Shown: positions 16,946 to 23,752 of the stretch, piece by piece
Layout: each line of letters starts with the position of its first letter
Numbering within the stretch: the first letter of the stretch is position 1
DNA from: Microbacterium sp. SD291
GTDB taxonomy: Bacteria; Actinomycetota; Actinomycetes; Actinomycetales; Microbacteriaceae
NCBI RefSeq assembly: GCF_017355365.1
Contig: NZ_JADIJR010000035.1
Location: forward strand, 1 to 32,021
Length of the DNA: 32,021 nt
Direction of reading: 5' to 3'
Notes under the pieces: model-generated
Seen by the model: the letters and a program-made list of their open reading frames with translations, nothing else
Told to the model about the DNA's origin: nothing
Databases searched by the model: none
Position numbers and translations under genes: made by a program

Positions 16946-17242
16946 TCAGTCCGCGCTGGAGTGCAGGCCCCTCCGCGTCGACAGCAGCGTGATCTCGGGA
17001 TGCTCCTCCGCCAGCATCCGCTCCGCCCGGTCGAGCACGTCACGCACGTGCGCGGCATCCGCCCCGACCACCGAGACTCCGATCGCGGTGCGGCGATGCA
17101 GGTCCTGTGCGCCCACCTCGGCGGCCGCGGCCTCCGTTCGTCGCGACAGATCCGCCACCAGCGGGCGGATCACGCTGCGCTTCTCCTTCAGGGAGTGCAC
17201 GTCGCCCAGCAGCACGTCGAACTCGACCCATCCGATCCACAT
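16946..17242 (-). CDS. DUF503 family protein (YlxP-like)
   Basis: This 98-residue protein has the family signature LLGDVHSLKEKRSVIRPLVADLSRR near the N-terminus and a predicted beta-alpha-beta ferredoxin-like fold. The C-terminal EEHPEITLLSTRRGLHS is also typical. DUF503 proteins are small, widespread and poorly understood; in some genomes they accompany ribosome-binding factor A. The ATG at 17242 is chosen because similarity begins there; the frame continues upstream without being coding. Its stop lies 22 bp from the convergent ArsR stop. Confidence 0.9.
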   Translation of the reverse strand: MWIGWVEFDVLLGDVHSLKEKRSVIRPLVADLSRRTEAAAAEVGAQDLHRRTAIGVSVVGADAAHVRDVLDRAERMLAEEHPEITLLSTRRGLHSSAD

Positions 17243-17295
17243 GCGGGTCAGTCTGGCACTCTCGGGTTGAACCGTGAAGTGCTTGTCTCGGCGTG

Positions 17296-17904
17296 CTACT
17301 TCTGACCCGTCGGCACCTGATGGCCGGCCGCGGAGGTGCTCGCCAGGGCAGCGAGCCTCCACAGCGCTCCGACGGATGCGTCGAACTGCGCATGGTCGAT
17401 CGCTCCTCCCACGAACTGCAGCACGAGCCCGTCCAGCGCGGCGAAGACGGCCCGAGCGACCGCCTGGTCTTCGTCGCTCGCCGAGTCGCCGAACATGCTG
17501 TGTGACATCTCCGCGGTGTACCGGTCGTACATCGCGATGATCTGCTCGCGCACTCCTTCGTCGCGCCCCGCCTCGAGGATCATCTCGAACTGATACACGT
17601 GAAGCTCTTTCCTGTCGCTCAACGTGGACCACAGTGCGGCCTTGTAGTCCTCTTCGGAGTCGAGGAACCGGGCGAGGTGCGAGTCGTCGATCGCGGTCGT
17701 CGCCGACCAGGCGAGCGCGGCGGAGGCCAGCGCTGAGAGCGAGCCGAAGTGGTGGGCGACGAGGGAGTTGTTCACTCCCGCATCCTCCGCGACCTTGCGG
17801 AACGTCATTCCGTGCAGTCCGTTGCGGGCGACGACGCGGACGGCGGCCTCGATGAGCGCCTCGCGGCCCTTGCCGTACTTGATGCGTCCTGGTTCTCCGG
17901 CCAT
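17296..17904 (-). CDS. TetR-family transcriptional regulator of the amine operon
   Basis: This 202-residue regulator has an N-terminal TetR helix-turn-helix (about residues 12-60, with GMTFRKVAEDAGVNNSLVAHHFGS) and a helical ligand-binding domain. It is divergent from the APC permease operon. The 117-bp space between contains two AGCA-N2-TGCT palindromes and TTGATATCAA, the probable operators. It likely represses the permease-oxidase operon until the amine substrate or a product is bound. The ligand cannot be read from the sequence. Confidence 0.92.
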   Translation of the reverse strand: MAGEPGRIKYGKGREALIEAAVRVVARNGLHGMTFRKVAEDAGVNNSLVAHHFGSLSALASAALAWSATTAIDDSHLARFLDSEEDYKAALWSTLSDRKELHVYQFEMILEAGRDEGVREQIIAMYDRYTAEMSHSMFGDSASDEDQAVARAVFAALDGLVLQFVGGAIDHAQFDASVGALWRLAALASTSAAGHQVPTGQK

Positions 17905-17948
17905 GTAGGCACCCTACCTTTCCCGGCGGTCGCGTGGCGCCGAATTTA

Positions 17949-17981
17949 AGCAAATGCTTGATATCAAATTGAGCAAGTGCT
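17949..17981. promoter_or_regulatory. Paired AGCA-N2-TGCT operators around TTGATATCAA
   Basis: AGCAAATGCT (17949-17958) and AGCAAGTGCT (17972-17981) have the same inverted-repeat form with centres 23 bp apart. The perfect palindrome TTGATATCAA (17958-17967) overlaps the last base of the first. It lies in the TetR/APC divergent promoter and is locally A/T-rich compared with the surrounding DNA. Confidence 0.65.
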
Positions 17982-18021
17982 GAAATAGCTCCATCGCCCG
18001 CCTCGTTCGAAGGAGAACGCC

Positions 18022-19452
18022 ATGGCATCAACCCGCACCACCGAATCCCCCGCCGAGCAGACCACGGCTCTGAAACGGAACAGTCTCGGCGTGGTCGGAG
18101 TCGCGTTCTTCGTCATCGCCGCAGCGGCACCCATGGCCGCCTTCGTGGGCGCCGCCCCGGTGGTCTTCTCGATCGTCGGCAGCGGCGCACCGGCCGTCTA
18201 CCTCGTCGTCGCCGCGATCATCGCCGTCTTCGCGGTCGGGTACCTGAAGATGAGTCGCCACATCACCAACGCCGGCGGGTTCGTCGCCTACATCGCACGC
18301 GGCCTCGGCTCGCGAGCGGCCACCGGCTCGGCGGGCATCGTCATCATCACCTATCTGGCACTGCAGATCGGACTCGTCGCCCAGTTCGGCGTCTTCGCGC
18401 AGCAGCTCGCAGCGAGCGCGGGACTCGATCTGCCGGTCTGGGTGTGGGTGATGCTGGCGATCGCCATCACGACCGTCCTCGTCATCCGCGGCGTCGACCT
18501 CAACATGCGCGTCCTGGGAGTGATCATCGCACTCGAGGTGATCGTCGTGGCGGTGCTCATCGTCGGCATCCTCATCGCCTTCCCCGGGCAGGACCCTTCG
18601 CTCGAGAGTTTCAGTCCTGCCGTTCTGGCCAACCCCGGCGTCGGTGTCGCGGGCCTGTTCGTGTTCACCTGCTTCACGACGTTCGAGGCGACGACGGTGT
18701 TCGCCGAAGAGGCCAGGAACCCGCGCCGGACGATCCCCATCGCCCTGTTCGTCGTCATCGGATTCGTCGCCGTCTACTACACGCTCGCCACCTGGGCCGT
18801 GAGCTACGGGCTCGGCGCAGGCAACGTCCAGCAGGCCTCGGCGGACAACCTGTCCGGCGTCATCTTCGACCTCGCCTCGCGCGCCGTCGGGCCGTGGCTC
18901 TCGCTCGTGCTGCAGATCCTGGTGCTGACGAGCTTCCTCGCGATGCTGATCGGCGTGCAGAACATGTTCGCCCGGTACTGCTTCGCCCTGGGGCGCGCGC
19001 GAGTGCTCCCGCAGATCTTCGCTCGGGTGTCGGCGGTCAAGCGCGCGCCGTACGTCGCCGCGCTGGCGGATGCCGCCGCCTGCGTGATCGTCCTCGCGAT
19101 CTTCTTCGCCGCCGGCGCCGACCCGATCGTCGTCATCTACGCCTGGTTCGTCGCTCTGGGGACCATCGGCTTCATCACGATGATGACCCTCGCCTCGGTG
19201 GCCATCCTCGCGTTCTTCATCCGCGAACGCCTCGAGACCGGGTTCTGGAGCACCAAGTTCGCTCCAGCCCTCGCGCTGCTCCTGAACGGAGCCGTGCTGG
19301 TGATCGCGCTGTCGAACTTCGACGTGCTCCTGTTCGGCGACGGCACCGTCGCGAAGGCGATGCTCTGGCTGATCCCGATCGCCTTCGCCATCGGGTTCGT
19401 GATCCCGACCTTCCGCAAGGACATCGACTTCCGGGTCGTCGCGATCGCATGA
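18022..19452 (+). CDS. APC-superfamily amino acid/amine permease
   Basis: This 476-residue inner-membrane transporter has about 12 predicted helices, the usual number for the APC family. The first helix unwinds at AAAAPMAAFVGAAP (about residues 33-46). FTCFTTFEATTVFAEEARNPRRTIP (about 215-240) is the conserved TM6-loop region. It probably imports the amine or amino acid that is oxidised by the enzyme encoded four genes on. AAGGAG stands at 18010-18015, a good ribosome-binding site for the ATG at 18022. It is the first gene of the TetR-controlled operon; 46 bp separate it from the MoaF-like gene. Confidence 0.93.
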   Translation: MASTRTTESPAEQTTALKRNSLGVVGVAFFVIAAAAPMAAFVGAAPVVFSIVGSGAPAVYLVVAAIIAVFAVGYLKMSRHITNAGGFVAYIARGLGSRAATGSAGIVIITYLALQIGLVAQFGVFAQQLAASAGLDLPVWVWVMLAIAITTVLVIRGVDLNMRVLGVIIALEVIVVAVLIVGILIAFPGQDPSLESFSPAVLANPGVGVAGLFVFTCFTTFEATTVFAEEARNPRRTIPIALFVVIGFVAVYYTLATWAVSYGLGAGNVQQASADNLSGVIFDLASRAVGPWLSLVLQILVLTSFLAMLIGVQNMFARYCFALGRARVLPQIFARVSAVKRAPYVAALADAAACVIVLAIFFAAGADPIVVIYAWFVALGTIGFITMMTLASVAILAFFIRERLETGFWSTKFAPALALLLNGAVLVIALSNFDVLLFGDGTVAKAMLWLIPIAFAIGFVIPTFRKDIDFRVVAIA

Positions 19453-19498
19453 CGCGCGCGCGTCCCGGCATCCGACTCATCTGAAAGGAACCCACGGA

Positions 19499-20314
19499 AT
19501 GAAGATCTCCACTCACTCGACGACCCACACGCAAGGCTTCATGGCGCAGGATGACTGGCCCGATGTCTCCGCGATGATCGACGGCTTCGGCGAGCCGAGC
19601 CTGCCCGCGAGCGACGCTCTGGCCGGCCGCACGATCGACATCCGCTTCGACGACGGCACCACGATCCGGCACGAGTTCCGCACGGCGGACGAGCTCACGC
19701 GCACGCTCGTGGAAGGGGAAGCCGCGGGGGATTCCTCCACGCACTCATACCGCGCCGTCGAAGTCCGGCCGGGCATCCAGCTCGTCGATCTGCTGACGGG
19801 TGCAGGGGCGGGCACCCACGCGATCACCATGGTGATCGATCTCGCCGACGGCCGCGTCACCGCCGCCGACAGCGATGTCGCGATGACAGGCGGCATCGGC
19901 CGCACCCGGACCGCCTTCCTCTCCGGGCGCATCGCGGGCATGGGCGAGATCGAACCGCGACCGAGCAGCGACGCGCTCGTCGGCAATCGCATCCACTACC
20001 GGTACAGCGAGACCGAGCGATACGAGCACATCTACCTCAACGGCGGGACCTTCGTCTGGCACTGCATCGCCGGTGCCGAAGCCGGGCTCGCCGACGTCGA
20101 CGAGACGAAGACCTTCGAGCTGGCGGACGGCATCGTCATCTTCCACTGGAAGGAGAGCGTGATGCCCGTGGAGAGCTTCCTCGTCGTCGACCTTCATGCC
20201 AAGCGGTCCATCGGCCGCATGTTCTGCTGGGAGAACTCGACCCAGAGCGTCGTCCACATCCCCTTCGACAGCCGCTTCACCATTCTGAACCACACCACCT
20301 ACCCGAACGACTGA
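19499..20314 (+). CDS. MoaF-like protein (monoamine-regulon family)
   Basis: This 271-residue protein resembles MoaF of the Klebsiella monoamine regulon, with two related beta-rich (lipocalin-like) halves: residues about 40-150 and 155-271. The second half, with RYSETERYEHIYLNGGTFVWHC, is the most conserved. The name refers to monoamine metabolism and should not be confused with molybdopterin genes. The function is not established in any organism. AAAGGA at 19484-19489 supports the start. Position between the permease and amine oxidase suggests it handles the substrate or product. Confidence 0.8.
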   Translation: MKISTHSTTHTQGFMAQDDWPDVSAMIDGFGEPSLPASDALAGRTIDIRFDDGTTIRHEFRTADELTRTLVEGEAAGDSSTHSYRAVEVRPGIQLVDLLTGAGAGTHAITMVIDLADGRVTAADSDVAMTGGIGRTRTAFLSGRIAGMGEIEPRPSSDALVGNRIHYRYSETERYEHIYLNGGTFVWHCIAGAEAGLADVDETKTFELADGIVIFHWKESVMPVESFLVVDLHAKRSIGRMFCWENSTQSVVHIPFDSRFTILNHTTYPND

Positions 20315-20338
20315 TTCCAGGACGAGAAAGAAACGACG

Positions 20339-20674
20339 ATGCCGAACTTCATCACCACCGCCCAGTACGACCGCTCCGCCGCCGAGCCCTTCGAGGCCGG
20401 GACGGTCCAGTGGACTCGCCGGCCCGGCGAGGGAGAGCGCGAGTCGCTCTCGTCCGGCTTCTGGTTCATCACCCCCGAAGAGGCTCCCGAGCCGATGCGG
20501 GTGGTCGGGCATGCCGACGAGACCGTGCACATCATCGAAGGGCATCTCCGCGTCGAGCCGGAGGGTGGTGACGCGTTCGAGCTGACCGCCGGTTCGGTCG
20601 CGACGTTCAACAAGGACACGGTGGCGGTGTGGACCGTGCTCGCACCGACCGTCGAGTTCTTCGTCTACTCCTGA
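20339..20674 (+). CDS. Small cupin-domain protein
   Basis: This 111-residue single-cupin protein has a central beta-barrel of the DUF861 (ethanolamine/ureidoglycolate-related) type. DETVHIIEGHLRVEPEGGDAFELTAGSVATF (about residues 60-90) spans the two cupin motifs. Only one potential metal ligand of motif 1 is a His (His64), so catalytic metal binding is doubtful. It follows the MoaF-like gene by 24 bp and precedes the oxidase by 10 bp. It may process or bind the aldehyde formed downstream, or act as a ligand-binding accessory. Confidence 0.85.
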   Translation: MPNFITTAQYDRSAAEPFEAGTVQWTRRPGEGERESLSSGFWFITPEEAPEPMRVVGHADETVHIIEGHLRVEPEGGDAFELTAGSVATFNKDTVAVWTVLAPTVEFFVYS

Positions 20675-20684
20675 AGGGCCGGCC

Positions 20685-22001
20685 ATGACAGCGCAGGACT
20701 ACGACGTCATCGTCGTGGGGGCCGGCTTCGCCGGTCTCGCCGCCGCACGCGAGCTCACCTGGAGCGGCAGGCGCGTGCTCATCCTCGAGGCGAGGGACCG
20801 CATCGGCGGACGCACGTGGCTCGACCGCCGCCTTGGTCTCGACATCGAACTCGGCGGCACCTGGGTCCATTGGACCCAGCCCTACGTCTGGGCGGAGCTG
20901 CACCGGTACGGACTCGGCCTGGTGCCCAGCCCCGAGCCGGTGACGGCGTGGCGTCAGGTGGGCGGGCGCCCCGCGCCGATCGAGCCCGATGCGCTCCTCG
21001 ACCTCCTCGATGCACCGAACCGCGAACTCGGGCGTGTGGCGCGCGAGGTGTTCCCGCAGCCGTTCTCGCCTCTCGGCTCGGAGCAGGGGGCAGAGCTCGA
21101 CGACGTCCTGCTGATCGACAGGCTCGACGCTCTCGGTCTCGACGACGAGAGAAGCGCCCTTCTCCGCTCGTTCTGGACGCTGAACTTCAACGGACGGCTC
21201 GACGACGCCGCATTCACGCAGGCCCTGCGCTGGCTCGCCGTGGCGAACGGCGACTGGCAGGTGATGTTCGAGGCCTGCGCGAGCTACAAGATCGCCGGCG
21301 GAACGCGAGCCCTCGCCGAAGCGATTCTCTCGGACACGGATGCCGAGCTCCGACTGAATGCTGACGTGGTATCGATCACGGATCGCCCCGGCGAGGTCGC
21401 CGTCGAACTCGGCGACGGCTCCACGGTCACCGCAGCCTCGGTGATCGTCACCACGCCGCTGCACGCCCTCACCCGCATCCGCTTCGATCCGGAGCTCCCG
21501 ATCGACGCGGCGCACGCCGTCGACCGAGGACAGGTGGGTCTCGGAACGAAGCTCTGGTTCTCGGTCGAGGGCGAGCATCCGCATTTCGTCGCCTTCGGCG
21601 ACGCCGACGCGCCGCTGAACTTCCTGCAGTCGGAGTATCACGTCGACGGCCGCACCATCGTGATCGGCTTCGGACCGGATGCCGGTGCGATCGACGGCGG
21701 CGACCTGGCTGCCGTGCAGCAGGCCGTCGACCGGCTGGTGCCCGGCCTGACCATCGTCGAGGTCGCCGGCCACGACTGGACGGCCGACCCGCTGTCGGGA
21801 GAGACCTGGCCGATGCACCGCGCCGGCTACCTCAGTCGCGGGCTCCCCGCGCTGCGCGCACCCCACGGACGGGTCGTCTTCGCCGGCTCCGACGTGGCCG
21901 ACGGGTGGGGCGGTTTCATCGACGGCGCCATCGAGAGCGGGGTCTCGGCGGCGCGCGGGGTGCTGCAGGGTGCAGTGATCGAGGTGGTCCCCCGGCCTTG
22001 A
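20685..22001 (+). CDS. Flavin-dependent monoamine oxidase family protein
   Basis: This 438-residue FAD enzyme is of the MAO/amine oxidase family. GAGFAG (residues 12-17) with the acidic end of strand 2 in LILEARDRIGGRTW binds the ADP part, and GSDVADGWGGFIDGAIESG (about 401-419) is the conserved C-terminal FAD site. There is no Cys where eukaryotic MAO attaches FAD covalently, so the cofactor should be non-covalent. It would oxidise a primary amine to an aldehyde with release of ammonia and hydrogen peroxide. No aldehyde dehydrogenase is encoded nearby in this operon. The substrate is not predictable from the sequence. Confidence 0.93.
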   Translation: MTAQDYDVIVVGAGFAGLAAARELTWSGRRVLILEARDRIGGRTWLDRRLGLDIELGGTWVHWTQPYVWAELHRYGLGLVPSPEPVTAWRQVGGRPAPIEPDALLDLLDAPNRELGRVAREVFPQPFSPLGSEQGAELDDVLLIDRLDALGLDDERSALLRSFWTLNFNGRLDDAAFTQALRWLAVANGDWQVMFEACASYKIAGGTRALAEAILSDTDAELRLNADVVSITDRPGEVAVELGDGSTVTAASVIVTTPLHALTRIRFDPELPIDAAHAVDRGQVGLGTKLWFSVEGEHPHFVAFGDADAPLNFLQSEYHVDGRTIVIGFGPDAGAIDGGDLAAVQQAVDRLVPGLTIVEVAGHDWTADPLSGETWPMHRAGYLSRGLPALRAPHGRVVFAGSDVADGWGGFIDGAIESGVSAARGVLQGAVIEVVPRP

Positions 22002-22020
22002 TGAGGTGGTCTCGGGCTTC

Positions 22021-22449
22021 TCAGCCGAGCGTCGGCGGCAGTGCGCCGATCTGGCCGAGCAGGCTCAGCAGATCCGGCTGGCCGACCTCGTCGACGATCA
22101 ACCCGTCAGCGAACCGGTAGAAGTTGATCGCACCGACGGCCACTTCCTTTCCGGTGGGTGCGACGCCGAGGAAATCGCCTCCGTGTGTTCCACGGAGCTC
22201 GAAGCGGGCTGCCACCTGGTCTCCTTCGACGAGGAGCTGTTCGATGCTCCACCGAACATCCGGGAACCCCCCGCGCATGATCGCGAGGATCTGCAGGTAG
22301 CCCTCGAGGCCGCGCAACGGCTCCGGTGAGAACGGCGCGTGGAACGCGGCATCCGGAGAGATCACCTCGCGTCCGATCGATGCGTCGCCACTGTTGATGA
22401 ACTCGAGGAATCGCTCCATGGTGGAACGCAGGTCATTGGTCATGAGCAT
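22021..22449 (-). CDS. SnoaL-like / ester-cyclase family protein
   Basis: This 142-residue protein has the cone-shaped alpha+beta barrel of the SnoaL/NTF2-like superfamily. The motifs RFLEFINSGD near the start, HAPFSPEPLRGLEGYLQ and WSIEQLLVEGDQVAARFELRGTHGGDFLG are typical. It converges with the amine oxidase gene, leaving 19 bp between stops, and diverges from the MarR gene. It could be the MarR target, as in many small-molecule-responsive pairs. A second ATG at 22443 is an equally good start. No substrate is known. Confidence 0.85.
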   Translation of the reverse strand: MLMTNDLRSTMERFLEFINSGDASIGREVISPDAAFHAPFSPEPLRGLEGYLQILAIMRGGFPDVRWSIEQLLVEGDQVAARFELRGTHGGDFLGVAPTGKEVAVGAINFYRFADGLIVDEVGQPDLLSLLGQIGALPPTLG

Positions 22450-22508
22450 CCGATCTGTGAGGTTACGCGGCCGTCCGAGTGCGGCATAGGATCAAGAACT
22501 AGATCTCC

Positions 22509-22523
22509 GGGAAGTATATTCCC
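22509..22523. promoter_or_regulatory. Inverted repeat GGGAA-N5-TTCCC, probable MarR operator
   Basis: A 15-bp inverted repeat with 5-bp arms around GTATA lies between the divergent SnoaL and MarR genes, in an A/T-rich island. It sits 46 bp before the MarR start and is a natural MarR binding site candidate. Confidence 0.55.
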
Positions 22524-22569
22524 AGGAATCTTATTTCTACGAGTGCATCGCAGACCAGGAGGAGGAACG

Positions 22570-23031
22570 GTGGATGAAGCGGAAGTGATCTTCCTCGAAA
22601 GGGTCGTGAGCTTCGAGACGAGGTTGTGGAATCGGATCGATCGCGAACTGGCGAGCGCCGGGAAGCCCTCTCTCAGCACGTTGCTCTCGCTCCGAACGCT
22701 GGCGCGCTTCGGCCATGAAGGCCGAGTCCATGACCTCAGTACTGCACTTTCGATCACCGTCGGCGCAGCGAGCAAGCTCGTCGATCGCATGGAGCGCGCC
22801 GGGCTGGCTCGGCGACGACCCCATCCCGGTGATCGGAGGTCATCGTTGATCGAGTTGACTGCGCAGGGCGAGGAGGTCGAGAGGGATGCGTCGACAGCCG
22901 TGGCCGCACTGATCGTGCGGCTGCTGCCGGACGCGGAGTCGCGCGCGGCTCTCATGCCCGTGATGGAAGTGCTCGAGTCCGGCCTGCAGCAGAGCGATGG
23001 CGGGATCCGAGGGCAGAAGGTCTCCTCATGA
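22570..23031 (+). CDS. MarR-family transcriptional regulator
   Basis: This 153-residue winged-helix regulator starts with GTG at 22570, behind a strong GGAGGAGG ribosome-binding site at about 22558-22565. The HTH covers residues about 35-95, with VHDLSTALSITVGAASKLVDRMERAGLARRRPHPGDRRSS as the recognition helix and wing. The frame runs upstream to 22339 but that part overlaps the divergent SnoaL gene and is not used. It likely senses a phenolic or other small molecule and controls the SnoaL gene. Confidence 0.93.
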   Translation: MDEAEVIFLERVVSFETRLWNRIDRELASAGKPSLSTLLSLRTLARFGHEGRVHDLSTALSITVGAASKLVDRMERAGLARRRPHPGDRRSSLIELTAQGEEVERDASTAVAALIVRLLPDAESRAALMPVMEVLESGLQQSDGGIRGQKVSS

Positions 23032-23206
23032 TCGAGAACCCCGATGCGATGCGCACATCGAGATGGAATCGGGCGCGGTCGGCGGCGAAGCCGTGATCGT
23101 CCAGCTGCCTGCCCCGGTCATCGAGGCGATCGTCGGAGAAGCTCGTCCTTCTTTCGGCGCATCGTGGCCCCTCGCTGTGATCAAGGAGATCGCGGAACGG
23201 GTCTGA
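23032..23206 (+). pseudogene. Possible remnant of an ArsR-like gene tail
   Basis: After MarR there is a 22-codon frame starting at ATG 23028 (ATGA overlap) that stops at once. Another frame continues to 23206 and ends with Trp-Pro-Leu-Ala-Val-Ile-Lys-Glu-Ile-Ala-Glu, close to the C-terminus of the ArsR protein at 16607-16924 (Leu-Ala-Ala-Ile-Lys-Glu-Ile-Ala-Glu). The match at DNA level is strongest over GATCAAGGAGATCGC. This may be a frameshifted fragment, but chance is not excluded. Confidence 0.3.
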
Positions 23207-23227
23207 GCGCGTTCGTCGCCGGTTGCC

Positions 23228-23497
23228 TCACGCGAGCGAGAGGAACAGCTTCTCGAGCTCGCTCAGGGGCATCGCTTCTCCTTCGGCGTCCGACTCGCTC
23301 AGGCAGTCCTTCATCGCGGTGGCGATGATCTGGAATCCCGCGCGATCGAGTGCCGAGCTCACGGCGGAGAGCTGGGTGACGACGGTGCGGCAGTTCTCCT
23401 CGCGCTCGACGGCACCGATCACTGCGGAGAGCTGTCCCTGCGCACGCCGCAGTCGGTTGAGGATCTTGCGCTGGACTTCGGGGTCGGTGCTGGTCAT
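23228..23497 (-). CDS. CsoR-family repressor, CstR-like (lacks metal His)
   Basis: This 89-residue all-helical DUF156 protein is a member of the CsoR/RcnR/FrmR/CstR group. The Cu(I) sensor CsoR uses Cys36, His61 and Cys65 (M. tuberculosis numbering). Here Cys36 and Cys65 are present at the same positions but residue 61 is Ala, so tight copper binding is unlikely. Two Cys without the His is the pattern of CstR, which senses persulfides. Two palindromic operators at 23532-23572 lie in the divergent gap, before a rhodanese-containing gene. It should repress that operon until reactive sulfur oxidises the Cys pair. The start at 23497 has AAGAGGCG upstream. Confidence 0.88.
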   Translation of the reverse strand: MTSTDPEVQRKILNRLRRAQGQLSAVIGAVEREENCRTVVTQLSAVSSALDRAGFQIIATAMKDCLSESDAEGEAMPLSELEKLFLSLA

Positions 23498-23531
23498 GCT
23501 CGCCTCTTCCGCTCGATTGGACAACCTCGAT

Positions 23532-23549
23532 GATACCCCATAGGGTATC
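23532..23549. promoter_or_regulatory. CstR/CsoR operator 1
   Basis: GATACCC-N4-GGGTATC is a perfect inverted repeat with 7-bp arms. G-tract/ATAC palindromes of this form are the known binding sites of CsoR and CstR proteins. Confidence 0.8.
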
Positions 23550-23556
23550 CATCGAG

Positions 23557-23572
23557 ATACCCGCGGGGGTAT
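23557..23572. promoter_or_regulatory. CstR/CsoR operator 2
   Basis: ATACCC-N4-GGGTAT is a second inverted repeat with 6-bp arms, its centre 24 bp from that of operator 1. It is 15 bp before the start of the small Cys-rich gene, so a bound repressor would block the promoter. Confidence 0.8.
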
Positions 23573-23587
23573 AAGGATGGAGTGATC

Positions 23588-23752
23588 ATGTGTCGCGCGG
23601 TGAGCTGCAGGACCTGCGGCAAGACGACCTGGGCGGGATGCGGGCAGCACGTCGAATCCGTGCGCGGCACTGTCCCCGCTGACCAGTGGTGCGGAGGGCA
23701 CGAGAAGACGCAGAACCAGGGCGGCTTCCTCTCCAGGCTGTTCCAGCGATGA
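23588..23752 (+). CDS. Small Cys/His-rich protein (54 aa), probable zinc ribbon-like
   Basis: This 54-residue protein is too short for standard ORF filters. Its residues include Cys7-x2-Cys10, Cys18, His21, Cys35 and His38, arranged like a small zinc-binding fold, with Cys2 in addition. The RTCGKTTWAGCGQHV stretch is characteristic of a small actinobacterial family of unknown function. Its stop overlaps the next start (ATGA), so it is translated with the disulfide reductase. The start ATG at 23588 has GGATGGAG upstream at 23575-23582. A role in sulfur or metal chemistry is suggested by neighbours only. Confidence 0.8.
   Translation: MCRAVSCRTCGKTTWAGCGQHVESVRGTVPADQWCGGHEKTQNQGGFLSRLFQR

Noticed and set aside
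22339..22569. N-terminal extension of the MarR frame
   Set aside because: It overlaps the SnoaL gene, and a strong GGAGGAGG precedes the GTG at 22570.
23228..23497. Annotation as copper sensor CsoR
   Set aside because: The required His at position 61 is Ala, and the regulated neighbours are sulfur enzymes rather than copper exporters.
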